A stretch of 64,000 nt of DNA from JAGDZR01 sp049115695. Lineage in GTDB: Bacteria > Bacteroidota > Bacteroidia > Cytophagales > Cyclobacteriaceae. Below are positions 1 to 8,606 of the stretch, piece by piece (the stretch's first letter is position 1; every line of letters starts with the position of its first letter). Below the pieces are notes generated by a model. It saw nothing but the letters and a program-made list of their open reading frames with translations, was not told where the DNA came from and did no database searches. The position numbers and the translations under genes are program-made. The stretch covers positions 1 through 64,000 of the forward strand of contig JAGDZR010000011.1 in the NCBI GenBank assembly GCA_049115695.1, given 5' to 3'.

Positions 1-96
1 CACTGGGCAAACGTTGCTCCGACAAAACGTTGCACCGTTCAAATCCAGTATGCCTCACTGCTTGGTGATGATTCAAACCCTTACCGCTTCTTTTAA
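1..96 (+). CDS. 3' end of an unidentified gene (partial)
   Basis: Reading frame 1 is open from the window edge to a TAA at 94-96, giving 31 residues that begin HWANVAPTKR and end SNPYRFF. The composition is coding-like and the frame stops just before a small hairpin (CCTG-AAAAA-CAGG followed by T-rich sequence, about 138-158), which could terminate the transcript. The fragment is too short to identify; a C-terminal piece of a phytanoyl-CoA dioxygenase-like or other enzyme is only a guess. The gene starts outside the window. Confidence 0.5.
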   Translation, partial: HWANVAPTKRCTVQIQYASLLGDDSNPYRFF

Positions 97-176
97 AAAT
101 CCAGAAAGCTTCGCATTCTCAAGGAGATAACCGCCACCTGAAAAACAGGCTTCTTTTTAAGTTGTAGCACAGAACA

Positions 177-184
177 TATATTTG
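177..184 (+). promoter_or_regulatory. Bacteroidota -7 box for the IF-2-N-like gene
   Basis: TATATTTG is a perfect match to the Bacteroidota TAnnTTTG -7 element. It lies 29 bases before the ATG at 214, leaving a leader of about 25 bases. No clear -33 TTTG box at standard spacing is visible. Confidence 0.5.
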
Positions 185-213
185 CATACTTTTTTAAAAA
201 ACCGAGTCACCAC

Positions 214-1122
214 ATGCGCGTTGGTACCTTAGCCAGAAAGATTAAAATAAAGCCTTCAGAACTTCAACAATTTTTCGAAGATCATTCAATCGCATTACCC
301 AGTGGCACCAATACAAAACTCACACTGGAACAAGAAGCGCTGGCAATTGAGCATTTTAGCCCGGATCTTCTTGTTGATACAGCTGAAACCTCAATTATTG
401 AAGAGCCTGAAGTAGTGGTGGAAATCACGCCTGAGGCTGATGACGAACCAGAGGCAAAAAGCAAGGAGACTCAAACGGAAGTCGAAGAGATTGAATCAAC
501 ATTGCCAACAGTTGAATTGGACGAAGGTCCAACAGTGTATGATGAGGTAAAACAAGATGAAGTTGACTTATCAGTAGGCGAAACCGAAGAGCATTCTGAA
601 GAAACGTCTGATGCTGAAATAATTGAAGAACCGGTAAAAACTTTAGAAGATTTTTCGGAAGAAGAATTAGCCGAACTCACAGAATCAGAGCTTAAAGCGC
701 TTCAGCATGATGTAGTCCGCGCACCTAAAGTAACCTTACAAGGGTTAACCGTCAAGGGTAAAATCGATCTTCCAGAGCCAAAACAAGTAGAAAAAAGTGA
801 AGAGGAGGAAGATGAATCTACTAAAAAGGGGCGCCAGCCAAAAGGAAACAAAGATCGAAAGAGTAGGAAAAAGAAAGATTACAACCCACTAGCAGCTGAT
901 CGAAAAAGAAAAGCAAGAGAAGCGGAAAAACGAAAAGCTCAGGAAACAAAAAGGCAAAAAGAGCTTCGAAGAAAAAGGTACGAAGAAAGCATTCAAGCGA
1001 AAACTCAGTCACCGAAACCTAAGAAATCCAAAAAGAAAAAAACAGCCCAACAACAAGTTCAAAACAAACCTGTTTATTCTGGCAATGCACTGCAACGATT
1101 CTGGCAGTGGCTCAACACCTGA
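214..1122 (+). CDS. IF-2 N-domain-like protein with acidic and lysine-rich tracts
   Basis: 302-residue protein of unknown role. Residues 1-50 (MRVGTLARKIKIKPSELQQF onward) resemble the small helical N-terminal domain of translation initiation factor IF-2, which recognises a compact helical partner. Residues about 55-170 are strongly acidic and low-complexity, residues about 190-285 are strongly basic with repeated KKK/RKRK runs, and the last 15 residues (ending RFWQWLNT) are aromatic and hydrophobic. The charge segregation suggests a nucleic-acid or ribosome-associated protein. It is monocistronic behind a TAnnTTTG box. It is not IF-2 itself: there is no GTPase domain. Function is not known; nucleoid or ribosome association is inference. 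Confidence 0.75.
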   Translation: MRVGTLARKIKIKPSELQQFFEDHSIALPSGTNTKLTLEQEALAIEHFSPDLLVDTAETSIIEEPEVVVEITPEADDEPEAKSKETQTEVEEIESTLPTVELDEGPTVYDEVKQDEVDLSVGETEEHSEETSDAEIIEEPVKTLEDFSEEELAELTESELKALQHDVVRAPKVTLQGLTVKGKIDLPEPKQVEKSEEEEDESTKKGRQPKGNKDRKSRKKKDYNPLAADRKRKAREAEKRKAQETKRQKELRRKRYEESIQAKTQSPKPKKSKKKKTAQQQVQNKPVYSGNALQRFWQWLNT

Positions 1123-1241
1123 TTGATTAGTTGATATCTGTTCGGAATTCCTCCTTGTGTGATTAACCCATCAGAACGATCTCACATTACTCGCAATCTG
1201 GAAAACTTCATTTCATTTATTCAGACTGGTTTTGCCGACCA

Positions 1242-2549
1242 TTAATCCTTAAACAAGGTCAGCATTTCCGGAAAAGAAATGAGCAATCCCAGGAATATCA
1301 GCTGAATTATCACAAAAGGAATAATCCCTCGATACAGGTCTGATGTTTTGACACCCTTTGGGGCAACACCCTTCAAATAGAAAAGTGCAAATCCAAACGG
1401 AGGAGTTAAAAATGATGTCTGTAGATTGATTGCGAGCAATATCCCTACCCAAACCAAATCAACACCCATACTTGAGAATATTGGAGCAACTACGGGAACG
1501 ATAATGAAGACGATCTCAATGAAATCAATGAAAAATCCAGCAATAAACACAATGACCATTACCAAAAACAAAAATCCGTAAGGTCCCAATTGGGACTGCT
1601 CGATTACATCCAGAAAGAACCGATCTCCCTCCAAGCCTCTAAATACCAATGAAAAAGCCGTTGCTCCAACAAAAATCATAAACACCATGCAAGTGAGATA
1701 GGTGGTCTCTCGTGTTACATCGGCAAGAATTTTAAAAGACAATTTTCGCTGAAGAACGGTTAACAATATTGCACCGAATGCACCAACTCCAGCTGCTTCT
1801 GTAGGCGAGGCAATGCCTGCAAATATTGATCCCAGCACAGCTAGAATGAGCATAAAAGGCATCATAAAAGTCACTACAATCTCTTTTGTAAAACCCAATT
1901 TCCGGAATGCCTTTATTTCTTCTCGAGGCATGGCCGGCACGCTATCAGGAAATAACTGAGCATATCCCAAAATATAAACTGCGTAAAGCAACACCAGCCC
2001 TATTCCCGGGACAATGGCTGCCATGAACAACTCTCCTACAGAGACATTTAGCACACTGCCAAGCAGCACCAGTACCACAGATGGCGGAATGATCTGTCCT
2101 AGTGTTCCTGAGGAGGCGATCGTACCAGTAGCGATGCTTGGTTTGTACCCTCGTTTAAGCATTGTTGGTAAACTGATCAGCCCCATTGTCACTACTGTGG
2201 CACCCACTATTCCTGTCGACGCAGCAAGCATCGCACCTACGATAATCACAGATAGCGCAAGTCCACCCCTAAACTTTCCAAACATCATCGCCATGGTCTC
2301 TAGCAGTCTCTCCGCAATGCCTGACTTTTCAAGCATGATACCCATGAAGACAAACAGTGGGACAGCCAACAGTACAAAATTTTGCATCGTGCCATAAATC
2401 CTCAACGATAACAGATAGAAAAAATCAATATCGAAGACAATCACGCCTACTATCACAGACAATCCCCCCAATGTAAATGCCACTGGATACCCGAGTAAGA
2501 TCAAAAGAAAGATGGCACCAAAAAGAATTAAAGGGAGATACTCAAGCAT
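1242..2549 (-). CDS. dctM: TRAP transporter large permease (DctM family)
   Basis: 435-residue polytopic inner-membrane protein, the 12-TM transport subunit of a tripartite ATP-independent periplasmic (TRAP) transporter, which imports organic acids or related solutes using a sodium gradient. Diagnostic sequence includes the N-terminal LILFGAIFLLILLGYPVAFT segment, the ASTGIVGATVVTMGLISLP stretch, SGTLGQIIPPS, and the C-terminal LQTSFLTPPFGFALFYLKG. Length is normal for DctM. It overlaps the small permease gene by 8 bases and is the last gene of a minus-strand cluster. No periplasmic binding protein (DctP/TAXI) is present in the window, so the substrate is unknown and that gene must lie elsewhere. 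Family assignment is certain. Confidence 0.95.
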   Translation of the reverse strand: MLEYLPLILFGAIFLLILLGYPVAFTLGGLSVIVGVIVFDIDFFYLLSLRIYGTMQNFVLLAVPLFVFMGIMLEKSGIAERLLETMAMMFGKFRGGLALSVIIVGAMLAASTGIVGATVVTMGLISLPTMLKRGYKPSIATGTIASSGTLGQIIPPSVVLVLLGSVLNVSVGELFMAAIVPGIGLVLLYAVYILGYAQLFPDSVPAMPREEIKAFRKLGFTKEIVVTFMMPFMLILAVLGSIFAGIASPTEAAGVGAFGAILLTVLQRKLSFKILADVTRETTYLTCMVFMIFVGATAFSLVFRGLEGDRFFLDVIEQSQLGPYGFLFLVMVIVFIAGFFIDFIEIVFIIVPVVAPIFSSMGVDLVWVGILLAINLQTSFLTPPFGFALFYLKGVAPKGVKTSDLYRGIIPFVIIQLIFLGLLISFPEMLTLFKD

Positions 2550-3027
2550 TGACCAAAGTTTTAAAGGACTTCAGCGCTTCAGAAATACCCTGAAGACCCA
2601 ACAACAAAAAACCACTCGGAATAGTAGCTTTTATAATATACCTGGCTGGCAACCCGCCCGGATCGGCACTTGTTTCTCCCATATCAAAACTGCCTGCCAC
2701 GAACGACAAGCTTTCGGAAAAACCAACATAACAAAAAGGCAGTAACAAAAACACGGATCCAACTAGATTTACTATTGCCCTTCCTCGCTCGGAAAACTTG
2801 TGATAAAACAGGTCAACGCGTACATGTTTATCTGCCTGTAGTGTCCAGGCTGAGCCAAGTAGGAAAAGTGCTGCAAACAAATGCCATTCTAGCTCGAAAC
2901 TTGCAGCCGATGTAATGCTAAGTGTATATCGAAAAAAGACATCAACGACAATAACTAAAACCAGTACCAAGGTGAACCAGGAAACAAATCTTCCTACCCA
3001 CCTAACCAGAAGATCAATAACAATCAT
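2542..3027 (-). CDS. dctQ: TRAP transporter small permease (DctQ family)
   Basis: 161 residues with four predicted membrane helices, the usual size and topology of the TRAP small permease, which pairs with DctM. The segment SFELEWHLFAALFLLGSAWT followed by DKHVRVDLFY is the family signature (the conserved E-x-H and HVRVD). The 3' end overlaps dctM by 8 bases, so the two are translationally coupled. The gene lies 31 bases downstream of the receptor gene on the same strand and probably shares its transcript, which would place solute uptake and a chemotaxis-type sensor under one control. Confidence 0.94.
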   Translation of the reverse strand: MIVIDLLVRWVGRFVSWFTLVLVLVIVVDVFFRYTLSITSAASFELEWHLFAALFLLGSAWTLQADKHVRVDLFYHKFSERGRAIVNLVGSVFLLLPFCYVGFSESLSFVAGSFDMGETSADPGGLPARYIIKATIPSGFLLLGLQGISEALKSFKTLVNA

Positions 3028-3058
3028 AGTTTTTCAAGTAGAAAAACTAATATAGAGT

Positions 3059-4369
3059 TTAATCAAGCAATCCCTTTAATTCAGCTGATTTTTTACTTAC
3101 TTGCTCAGAAATCATGCTGATATTTTCAAACTCACCAATATTGTTTTGAGTACTCAAGTTAATAGTTTGAATTGCTCGATTGATCTGATCAACACTCATT
3201 TTTTGCTGACTGGAAGAGTCTGATATTTGTTCAATCATTTCATAAATCTTAATAAAGCTGGGTAGAATGTCAATAAAACTTGAACTAAGCGTCTCATTGA
3301 TTTCCTTGTTGCTTGAAGTCAACTCGTTGATTTCAGTCGCCGCATCTTGACTCCTTTCAGCAAGTTTTCTAATTTCAGCCGCAACTACGGCAAATCCCTT
3401 TCCTGATTCTCCCGCCCTTGCAGCTTCTACAGCAGCATTTAGTGCGAGTAAATTGGTTTGTCCTGCAATTTCCTCTACTACTTTTGTTTTAACAGCAATA
3501 CGATTCATTGAATCAATACTCTGCTTGATTACTTCTTCATTTTCTTTGATAATGATCTCAATCTGACTGGAATTTTCAACAGTGTTTTTAGCATTTTCTG
3601 CATTCATTTCAATATTCGCTTGCATTTCCTCTATTGATGAAGAAACCTCTTCTATAGAAGCCGCTGTGCTAGTTAGCTCATCAGAAACCTTATTAACAAT
3701 CTTAAAACTATTCGAACTGGCGTCAGAGAGGTTTGCTGCTGTCTTTTCAACAGTAGTTAACACCTTTTCTAATTCCTGTTTACCCACCAATGAATCATTA
3801 AGCTCTAAAAACTCGTATGTGTCTTTCTCAAACCAGTATGACCAAAAACCAGAAATTCCAAACATTACAGCGGCCAGCGATGCATGAAAAATGAAAGTCT
3901 CCAAATTCATGTATTCAAGTTGGGTGAAATAGACTCCATCATATCCATAATAATATTGTAATAGCGCAAAGGCAGCATGATGTATTACCACTATCACTGT
4001 TACAGGGATCTGAAGACGCCAATTTTTATACGTTATTAAGACCGCAGATCCGATAAAGGCAAAGAAATGCATTTCAAAAAGACCGTGCATTTGATAGATG
4101 AATTGAGCCATGAAAATGGCAACAGTTGAAGCAAAAACATATTGATATAAAGTCTTGTTAGGAAGCATCCATTTTGAAACCACTACAGCTAAAAATGATA
4201 GTGATCCAACCCCTAATCCTATGATCCAAGTCTCGTATTTAAAACTGATCCCAACACCAAACAGAAAGTATAATATCAGTATCACCCACATATGTACATC
4301 AGACTTTCTTTGTCTTCGCTTCAATAAGGAGGCATTTTTACTTTTTAATTCAGATTTATTGGAACTCAT
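3059..4369 (-). CDS. Membrane-anchored methyl-accepting chemotaxis-type receptor
   Basis: 436 residues. Residues about 28-180 form five or six membrane helices with an MHGLFEMHFFAF motif (H95, E99, H101), W117 and paired H130-H131, matching the membrane sensor module with conserved histidines (H-x3-E-x-H...W...HH) found in some proteobacterial chemoreceptors and cyclases. Residues about 205-436 are the coiled-coil signalling domain with the canonical hairpin tip (IAGQTNLLALNAAVEAARAG at 301-320, then GKGFAVVAAEIRKLAERS). There is no periplasmic ligand domain and no HAMP. The histidines could bind metal or heme (inference). It lies between a thioredoxin-fold gene and the TRAP permeases. A chemoreceptor is unusual in a group that mostly glides. 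Confidence 0.9.
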   Translation of the reverse strand: MSSNKSELKSKNASLLKRRQRKSDVHMWVILILYFLFGVGISFKYETWIIGLGVGSLSFLAVVVSKWMLPNKTLYQYVFASTVAIFMAQFIYQMHGLFEMHFFAFIGSAVLITYKNWRLQIPVTVIVVIHHAAFALLQYYYGYDGVYFTQLEYMNLETFIFHASLAAVMFGISGFWSYWFEKDTYEFLELNDSLVGKQELEKVLTTVEKTAANLSDASSNSFKIVNKVSDELTSTAASIEEVSSSIEEMQANIEMNAENAKNTVENSSQIEIIIKENEEVIKQSIDSMNRIAVKTKVVEEIAGQTNLLALNAAVEAARAGESGKGFAVVAAEIRKLAERSQDAATEINELTSSNKEINETLSSSFIDILPSFIKIYEMIEQISDSSSQQKMSVDQINRAIQTINLSTQNNIGEFENISMISEQVSKKSAELKGLLD

Positions 4370-4379
4370 GACTTAATAA

Positions 4380-4982
4380 TTAATGTGTATGTCTCTCTAG
4401 GCTGCAGCCATATGCCACGAAAGCTGGGTTTGGAATGGTATATAGTTGTCCATTAATCAATGAATCAATGGCCATTTTAGCATAGAAGGTCTGCGGGTTA
4501 GTGCAATAACGGGCCTGATTATAATTGCCTCTGTAATAAAGCTGATTATCTGAATCCAGTAATGCCAATTGTGGTGTGGAATAAACGCCAAGTTGTTTTG
4601 CCAAATGTTGGTCTTGATCTACAATCAGGGTAACATTCAATTCTTTTAAAAACTTCAAATCATCACTGGCAATTCCTTCTCCGGAGTTTTGAACAACTGC
4701 GAAGCATTCAAAATCATCTTTATACGCACTGATAAGTGTTTTGTATGAAGTCAAATTAAATTTTGAACATGGACACTCCGGATTAAAAAAATGAACAAAT
4801 TTTGGTCGTTGATTATCCTCGAAAAAGGAGTTTGTAACTTTTGTGCTGGTACTCACATCCGCATAATCCGCTGGAATTGGTGTAGGCAACCAGTATCGTA
4901 TTTCCTGTTGATAAAACAGAACAGCTATGGTACCAAATATGAGAAAAAGAATAAAAGTTGTTAGCAGGGTCTGTTTCATCAT
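4380..4982 (-). CDS. Membrane-anchored thioredoxin-fold protein (DUF6436-like)
   Basis: 200 residues: an N-terminal membrane anchor (about 4-24) followed by a thioredoxin-like domain exposed to the periplasm. The redox site is in HFFNPECPCSKF, i.e. a C-x-C(-S) arrangement rather than the classical CxxC; the cis-proline loop is YSTPQLALL. This pattern matches the DUF6436/AhpC-TSA-like family of Bacteroidota and Gammaproteobacteria. Two further cysteines occur near the C-terminus (ARYCTNP and YGCSLE). It is the first gene of the cluster that continues into the receptor and TRAP permeases (10-base gap). Its substrate is unknown. Confidence 0.8.
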   Translation of the reverse strand: MMKQTLLTTFILFLIFGTIAVLFYQQEIRYWLPTPIPADYADVSTSTKVTNSFFEDNQRPKFVHFFNPECPCSKFNLTSYKTLISAYKDDFECFAVVQNSGEGIASDDLKFLKELNVTLIVDQDQHLAKQLGVYSTPQLALLDSDNQLYYRGNYNQARYCTNPQTFYAKMAIDSLINGQLYTIPNPAFVAYGCSLERHTH

Positions 4983-5045
4983 TCATATTATGATCCAGGT
5001 TTCAACCTTCAGGGAGCAAAAAAGTTCAAATAATTTTATTACTTA

Positions 5046-5053
5046 TAATTTTG
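5046..5053 (+). promoter_or_regulatory. -7 box immediately before rlmN
   Basis: TAATTTTG matches TAnnTTTG exactly. Only four bases (AGGA) separate it from the ATG at 5058. Since transcription starts about 4-6 bases after this box, the message would begin at or next to the start codon. Confidence 0.6.
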
Positions 5054-5057
5054 AGGA

Positions 5058-6083
5058 ATGAAGCAGAATATTCGTGTCATGAAACTTCAGTCCCTCGAAT
5101 CATGGCTGGAGGATAATGGCGAAAAGAAATTTAGAGCCAAACAAATCTGGGAATGGCTTTGGGTAAAATCAGCCCATTCATTCGGACAAATGACCAATCT
5201 ATCTAAGACCCTCAGAGAAGGACTGGAGCAATCATTTAATATCCTGCCCATAGCAGTTGACCATTTCCAAAAATCCCAAGATGGCACCATCAAATCAGCT
5301 TTCAAGCTATTTGATGAGCACTTGGTCGAAGGTGTTTTGATACCTGCAGATGATAGAATGACAGCTTGTGTTTCATCTCAAGTGGGCTGTTCTCTGTCAT
5401 GCAAATTCTGTGCTACAGGTTATATGGATCGCAAACGAAATCTGGATCCAGGTGAAATTTATGATCAGGTGGTTGCGATTGACCAACAGGCTCAGGAGAA
5501 TTTTGACCAACCCCTATCCAACATTGTGTTCATGGGCATGGGAGAACCCCTGCTCAACTACAAAAATGTATTAGAGGGAATTGATCGTATCACTGATGGT
5601 CTCAATATGTCTCCAAAGCGGATTACTGTGAGTACTGCAGGTATCGCAAAGATGATCAAAAAACTTGCCGATGATGAGATAAAATTCAACCTCGCGCTTT
5701 CATTACATGCTGCAAATGACGAAAAGCGGAATCAAATCATGCCCATTAACGAGACCAATACACTCGAAGCATTAAAAGAGGCGCTACTTTATTTTTATGA
5801 AAAGACGAAGAATCGGATCACTTTCGAGTACATCGTTTTTTATGATTTCAATGACACTATTCAGGACGCAGAGGAACTCTACCAATTTGCCAGAAAGATT
5901 CCTTCCAAAATCAATATCATTGAATACAATCCCATCGCTGAGGCAACATTCAAGAACACTGAGGCTGATCGATTAGATCAATTCGCGGCATATTTGAGAA
6001 AGCAAGGACTTGTTGTAAATGTCAGAAGAAGTCGAGGAAAAGACATTGATGCAGCTTGTGGTCAACTTGCCAATAAGAATTGA
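5058..6083 (+). CDS. rlmN: Dual-specificity RNA methyltransferase RlmN
   Basis: 341-residue radical-SAM enzyme that methylates C2 of A2503 in 23S rRNA and A37 in some tRNAs. The [4Fe-4S]/SAM motif CSLSCKFC gives C111, C115 and C118; the two mechanistic cysteines are C104 (TACVSS) and C334 (DAACGQ). The N-terminal EKKFRAKQIWEWLWVKSA matches the family. Homologues start about where the first ATG lies, but the -7 box ends at 5053, so either the transcript is leaderless or the internal Met8 at 5079 is used. It is monocistronic; the DUF4202 gene downstream has its own promoter. Confidence 0.97.
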   Translation: MKQNIRVMKLQSLESWLEDNGEKKFRAKQIWEWLWVKSAHSFGQMTNLSKTLREGLEQSFNILPIAVDHFQKSQDGTIKSAFKLFDEHLVEGVLIPADDRMTACVSSQVGCSLSCKFCATGYMDRKRNLDPGEIYDQVVAIDQQAQENFDQPLSNIVFMGMGEPLLNYKNVLEGIDRITDGLNMSPKRITVSTAGIAKMIKKLADDEIKFNLALSLHAANDEKRNQIMPINETNTLEALKEALLYFYEKTKNRITFEYIVFYDFNDTIQDAEELYQFARKIPSKINIIEYNPIAEATFKNTEADRLDQFAAYLRKQGLVVNVRRSRGKDIDAACGQLANKN

Positions 6084-6091
6084 AAAGACAT

Positions 6092-6099
6092 TAGATTTG
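6092..6099 (+). promoter_or_regulatory. -7 box for the DUF4202 gene
   Basis: TAGATTTG is a perfect TAnnTTTG match located 31 bases before the ATG at 6131, in the short gap after rlmN. Confidence 0.5.
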
Positions 6100-6130
6100 A
6101 AATATTGCAAATACCTAATCTCTTAAAGCC

Positions 6131-6709
6131 ATGAGCAAACTTCAATCAGCACTGGATGCTATAGATGCGATCAATCAGCAGGATCCTAATATCGAAAGGG
6201 ACAATGGTCAGGCTGTTCCAAAGGAAATCTTGTACAGTCGAAGAATGACTGAAATGCTCCTTAAGTATGAGGAAAGCCCTACTGAAGAACTGCAAATCGC
6301 AGCAAGAGGTCAGCATATTAAGCGATGGGATATTCCTAGAAAAGATTTTCCAATGGACCGCAATGGATACTTGAAATGGCGAACTAACCTGAAGCTCATG
6401 CATGGTCGGCTATTGTCCGAAATCATGGATCAGGCTGGATATGATCAGTCATCGATAGATACTGTCAGCACTTTGGTTACTAAAAAGAAACTAAAGACCG
6501 ATGCTGCATCCAAAAAGCTTGAGGATGTGGTCTGTCTGGTATTTCTTCAATATTATTTTGCTGACTTTTCGAAGGAACAACAAGAAGATAAGATCATTGA
6601 TATAGTGCAAAAGACGTGGGAAAAAATGACGGAGAAAGGGCATGAAATGGCTTTACAATTACCTCTGGGTGAGACTGAGCTGGAGCTAGTGAAAAAAGCG
6701 CTTGGGTAA
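6131..6709 (+). CDS. DUF4202 family protein
   Basis: 192 residues matching the DUF4202 family over its whole length: PKEILYSRRMTEML, the ARGQHIKRWDIPRKDFPMDR motif, YLKWRTNL, and the C-terminal LEDVVCLVFLQYYFADF. The conserved His/Arg/Asp pattern is reminiscent of HD-type helical hydrolases, but no biochemical role is established for the family. It is cytoplasmic, with no signal or membrane segment. Family assignment is firm; function unknown. Confidence 0.9.
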   Translation: MSKLQSALDAIDAINQQDPNIERDNGQAVPKEILYSRRMTEMLLKYEESPTEELQIAARGQHIKRWDIPRKDFPMDRNGYLKWRTNLKLMHGRLLSEIMDQAGYDQSSIDTVSTLVTKKKLKTDAASKKLEDVVCLVFLQYYFADFSKEQQEDKIIDIVQKTWEKMTEKGHEMALQLPLGETELELVKKALG

Positions 6710-6720
6710 TAGTTAATAAC

Positions 6721-7617
6721 TCAGATTTTGACCCTGTAGTCAAGTAATTTGAATCCGTAATTATTGCTTTCTTTTGAAAGTAGCGCGCCAAGTAATTTTC
6801 TGTGCCCATAACCTGTCAGGACAACAATTCTTTTGTTTCGATTCGAATCAATAGCTTTCAGAATGTTCTCTTTCATCGCTGTATTTCGTTTTTCCCAATA
6901 TCCAAGAAATACATTCGCAAAAGCGTGTATGTCTTGAAAGGTATCTTGCGATAAAATGAATTTTGGAAGTGCATGAAATCGGTAATGGTTAAGAATTGTC
7001 ATTAATGAATCCATTTGACTGCTATTGATGGATCCCATTGTGATTTCGATTCCCTTTTTTATTCGATGACTCTTTGCGGATCTTTCAAGGATATTTGAAT
7101 CGTTTTGGTTCAATATACCTGCATTTAAAGCCTTGGCATAGTTCTCATTCATTTTTTGTAGCCCACCATAATAATCAATACTGTCCCTAAAATTGATCCA
7201 GTTTACCCACTCAAATGGTCTTATTACAGTATTTGGGTGCTGGTTGGCATACTTTGTTGCTGCCAAAGGTTCAAGGACTTTGTATTTCTGAAGAAAGCTA
7301 TAAAAAGACATCTCCAACCTATACATCCATTTGATCCGGTCTCCTCTAAACCTTGGTGGTGTTAATTCCATTAGGATTAAATCCGGCTGTATTTTTTCTA
7401 AATACTGATAGAGAGTATCACTGTTAAAGGTTGGAGTTAGATAATGTCTTGTCCCAATCAAATAAAACTCGGTGGACTCAGGATGCGTACGATCAGGATA
7501 ACTAACGGTGTTGGTATGGAGGAAAATCCAGGTATTGTAAAAAACAGGAGCAACAAAAAGCATGGCGCCAATTGGCAGTGCGACTCCCACACCTTTAAGA
7601 ACTGATTTTACTTTCAT
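6721..7617 (-). CDS. TIKI/TraB-like (ChaN/erythromycin-esterase superfamily) protein
   Basis: 298 residues with an N-terminal membrane segment (about 8-28) that would anchor it at the inner membrane with the domain outside. It carries the paired GxxH motifs of the TIKI/TraB/PrgY superfamily: GTRH (55-58) near the N-terminus and GYGH (269-272) near the C-terminus, with a glutamate in LMELTP (E84) and a WEKRN motif (241-245). In that superfamily these residues form a metal-dependent hydrolase site. No TraB annotation can be claimed outright because the rest is divergent. It converges with the DUF4202 gene (11-base gap). Confidence 0.65.
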   Translation of the reverse strand: MKVKSVLKGVGVALPIGAMLFVAPVFYNTWIFLHTNTVSYPDRTHPESTEFYLIGTRHYLTPTFNSDTLYQYLEKIQPDLILMELTPPRFRGDRIKWMYRLEMSFYSFLQKYKVLEPLAATKYANQHPNTVIRPFEWVNWINFRDSIDYYGGLQKMNENYAKALNAGILNQNDSNILERSAKSHRIKKGIEITMGSINSSQMDSLMTILNHYRFHALPKFILSQDTFQDIHAFANVFLGYWEKRNTAMKENILKAIDSNRNKRIVVLTGYGHRKLLGALLSKESNNYGFKLLDYRVKI

Positions 7618-7679
7618 GAAATATTTCGGACTAAACTATTTTGCGCATAACGCACATAGTCTCAAAATATTATGACTTC

Positions 7680-8603
7680 TTACTTTTTGCTCGCATTAAA
7701 CAACTTCTCTTTCTCGTCTTTTGTGAGACTTTCGTATCCCGAGTTAGAAATTTTGTCGAGTATGGCATCTATCTCATCCTGATTGGCAATGTTTGCTGAC
7801 TTTGAAGCGGTCGCACTAGTTGATGCAGTCTTCGTAGACGATCGTTTTTTATCACCTCGATGTGTCACCTTGATTTTAGGTTGACGAACAAAAAAGCTTT
7901 TGAAAAAATCCATTGTGCCAATCACCCAGGAACCCATATCATTTCCTTTTTTAAGCTGCATTATATAAAAGTATCCAAGGGCTGCTCCTGCCAGGTGCGC
8001 GAGCTCTCCACCAGCGTTTGATCCGATGGTTTGAGAGAATGACAAAATCACATAAAAGATAGCGATGTACTTGATCTTTACTGGACCCACAAACATCAGG
8101 AAGAATGTGTAATTGGGCATAAAAGTCGCCGCTCCTGCTACGATTGCATAAACGCCAGCTGAAGCGCCCATCATCAATGACACATCTATTCGATCCTGAT
8201 AAAATGGAATCGCATTGTACATCAACATATAAAACAATCCTCCGGAAAGTCCGCCAAGGACATAAAGCGCAATGACCTTCTGACTACCCAAAAATTCTGC
8301 TATTAGCTTGCCAAACCAATAGAGAAATAACATATTAAACAGGATGTGAAAAAAACCTTCGTGTAAGAAAAAGTAAGTAATGATCGACCAGGGCTGAAAC
8401 AAAAATGTGCCAACGTGAGCTGGCAGCATGAGCTTGGAAATAACCATGCTGTACAAATCATCACCACCACCGATGACCAAAAATACCCGCATAACCATCA
8501 TGCTCAGGAAGACAATCAGATTGATCAGGATAAGCTGTGCAACTGCATTATTGGGCTTATCCCATGCATTTTTAAAATCTTCAAGTATGCTATTTCCAGT
8601 CAT
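7680..8603 (-). CDS. Rhomboid family intramembrane serine protease (1)
   Basis: 307 residues: a six-helix rhomboid domain at about 15-220 with the HEGFFHILFNMLFLYWFG segment (oxyanion-side H-x3-N), the catalytic serine in GASAGVY and the catalytic histidine in GGELAHLAGAALGY. The C-terminal tail (about 240-307) is basic then Ser/Ala-rich and predicted cytoplasmic. It is a membrane protease cleaving transmembrane substrates; the target is unknown. It lies three bases downstream of a second rhomboid gene and is the last gene of the mutL operon. Confidence 0.93.
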   Translation of the reverse strand: MTGNSILEDFKNAWDKPNNAVAQLILINLIVFLSMMVMRVFLVIGGGDDLYSMVISKLMLPAHVGTFLFQPWSIITYFFLHEGFFHILFNMLFLYWFGKLIAEFLGSQKVIALYVLGGLSGGLFYMLMYNAIPFYQDRIDVSLMMGASAGVYAIVAGAATFMPNYTFFLMFVGPVKIKYIAIFYVILSFSQTIGSNAGGELAHLAGAALGYFYIMQLKKGNDMGSWVIGTMDFFKSFFVRQPKIKVTHRGDKKRSSTKTASTSATASKSANIANQDEIDAILDKISNSGYESLTKDEKEKLFNASKK

Positions 8604-8606
8604 TTT

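Noticed and set aside
9..37. Two copies of a 13-base motif AAACGTTGCWCCG at the window start
   Set aside because: They lie inside an open coding frame (1-96) and are too few to be a regulatory repeat.
30..60. tRNA-like GTTCAAATC at the window start
   Set aside because: The flanking bases cannot form a T stem and no acceptor or anticodon arm fits; the stretch is coding.
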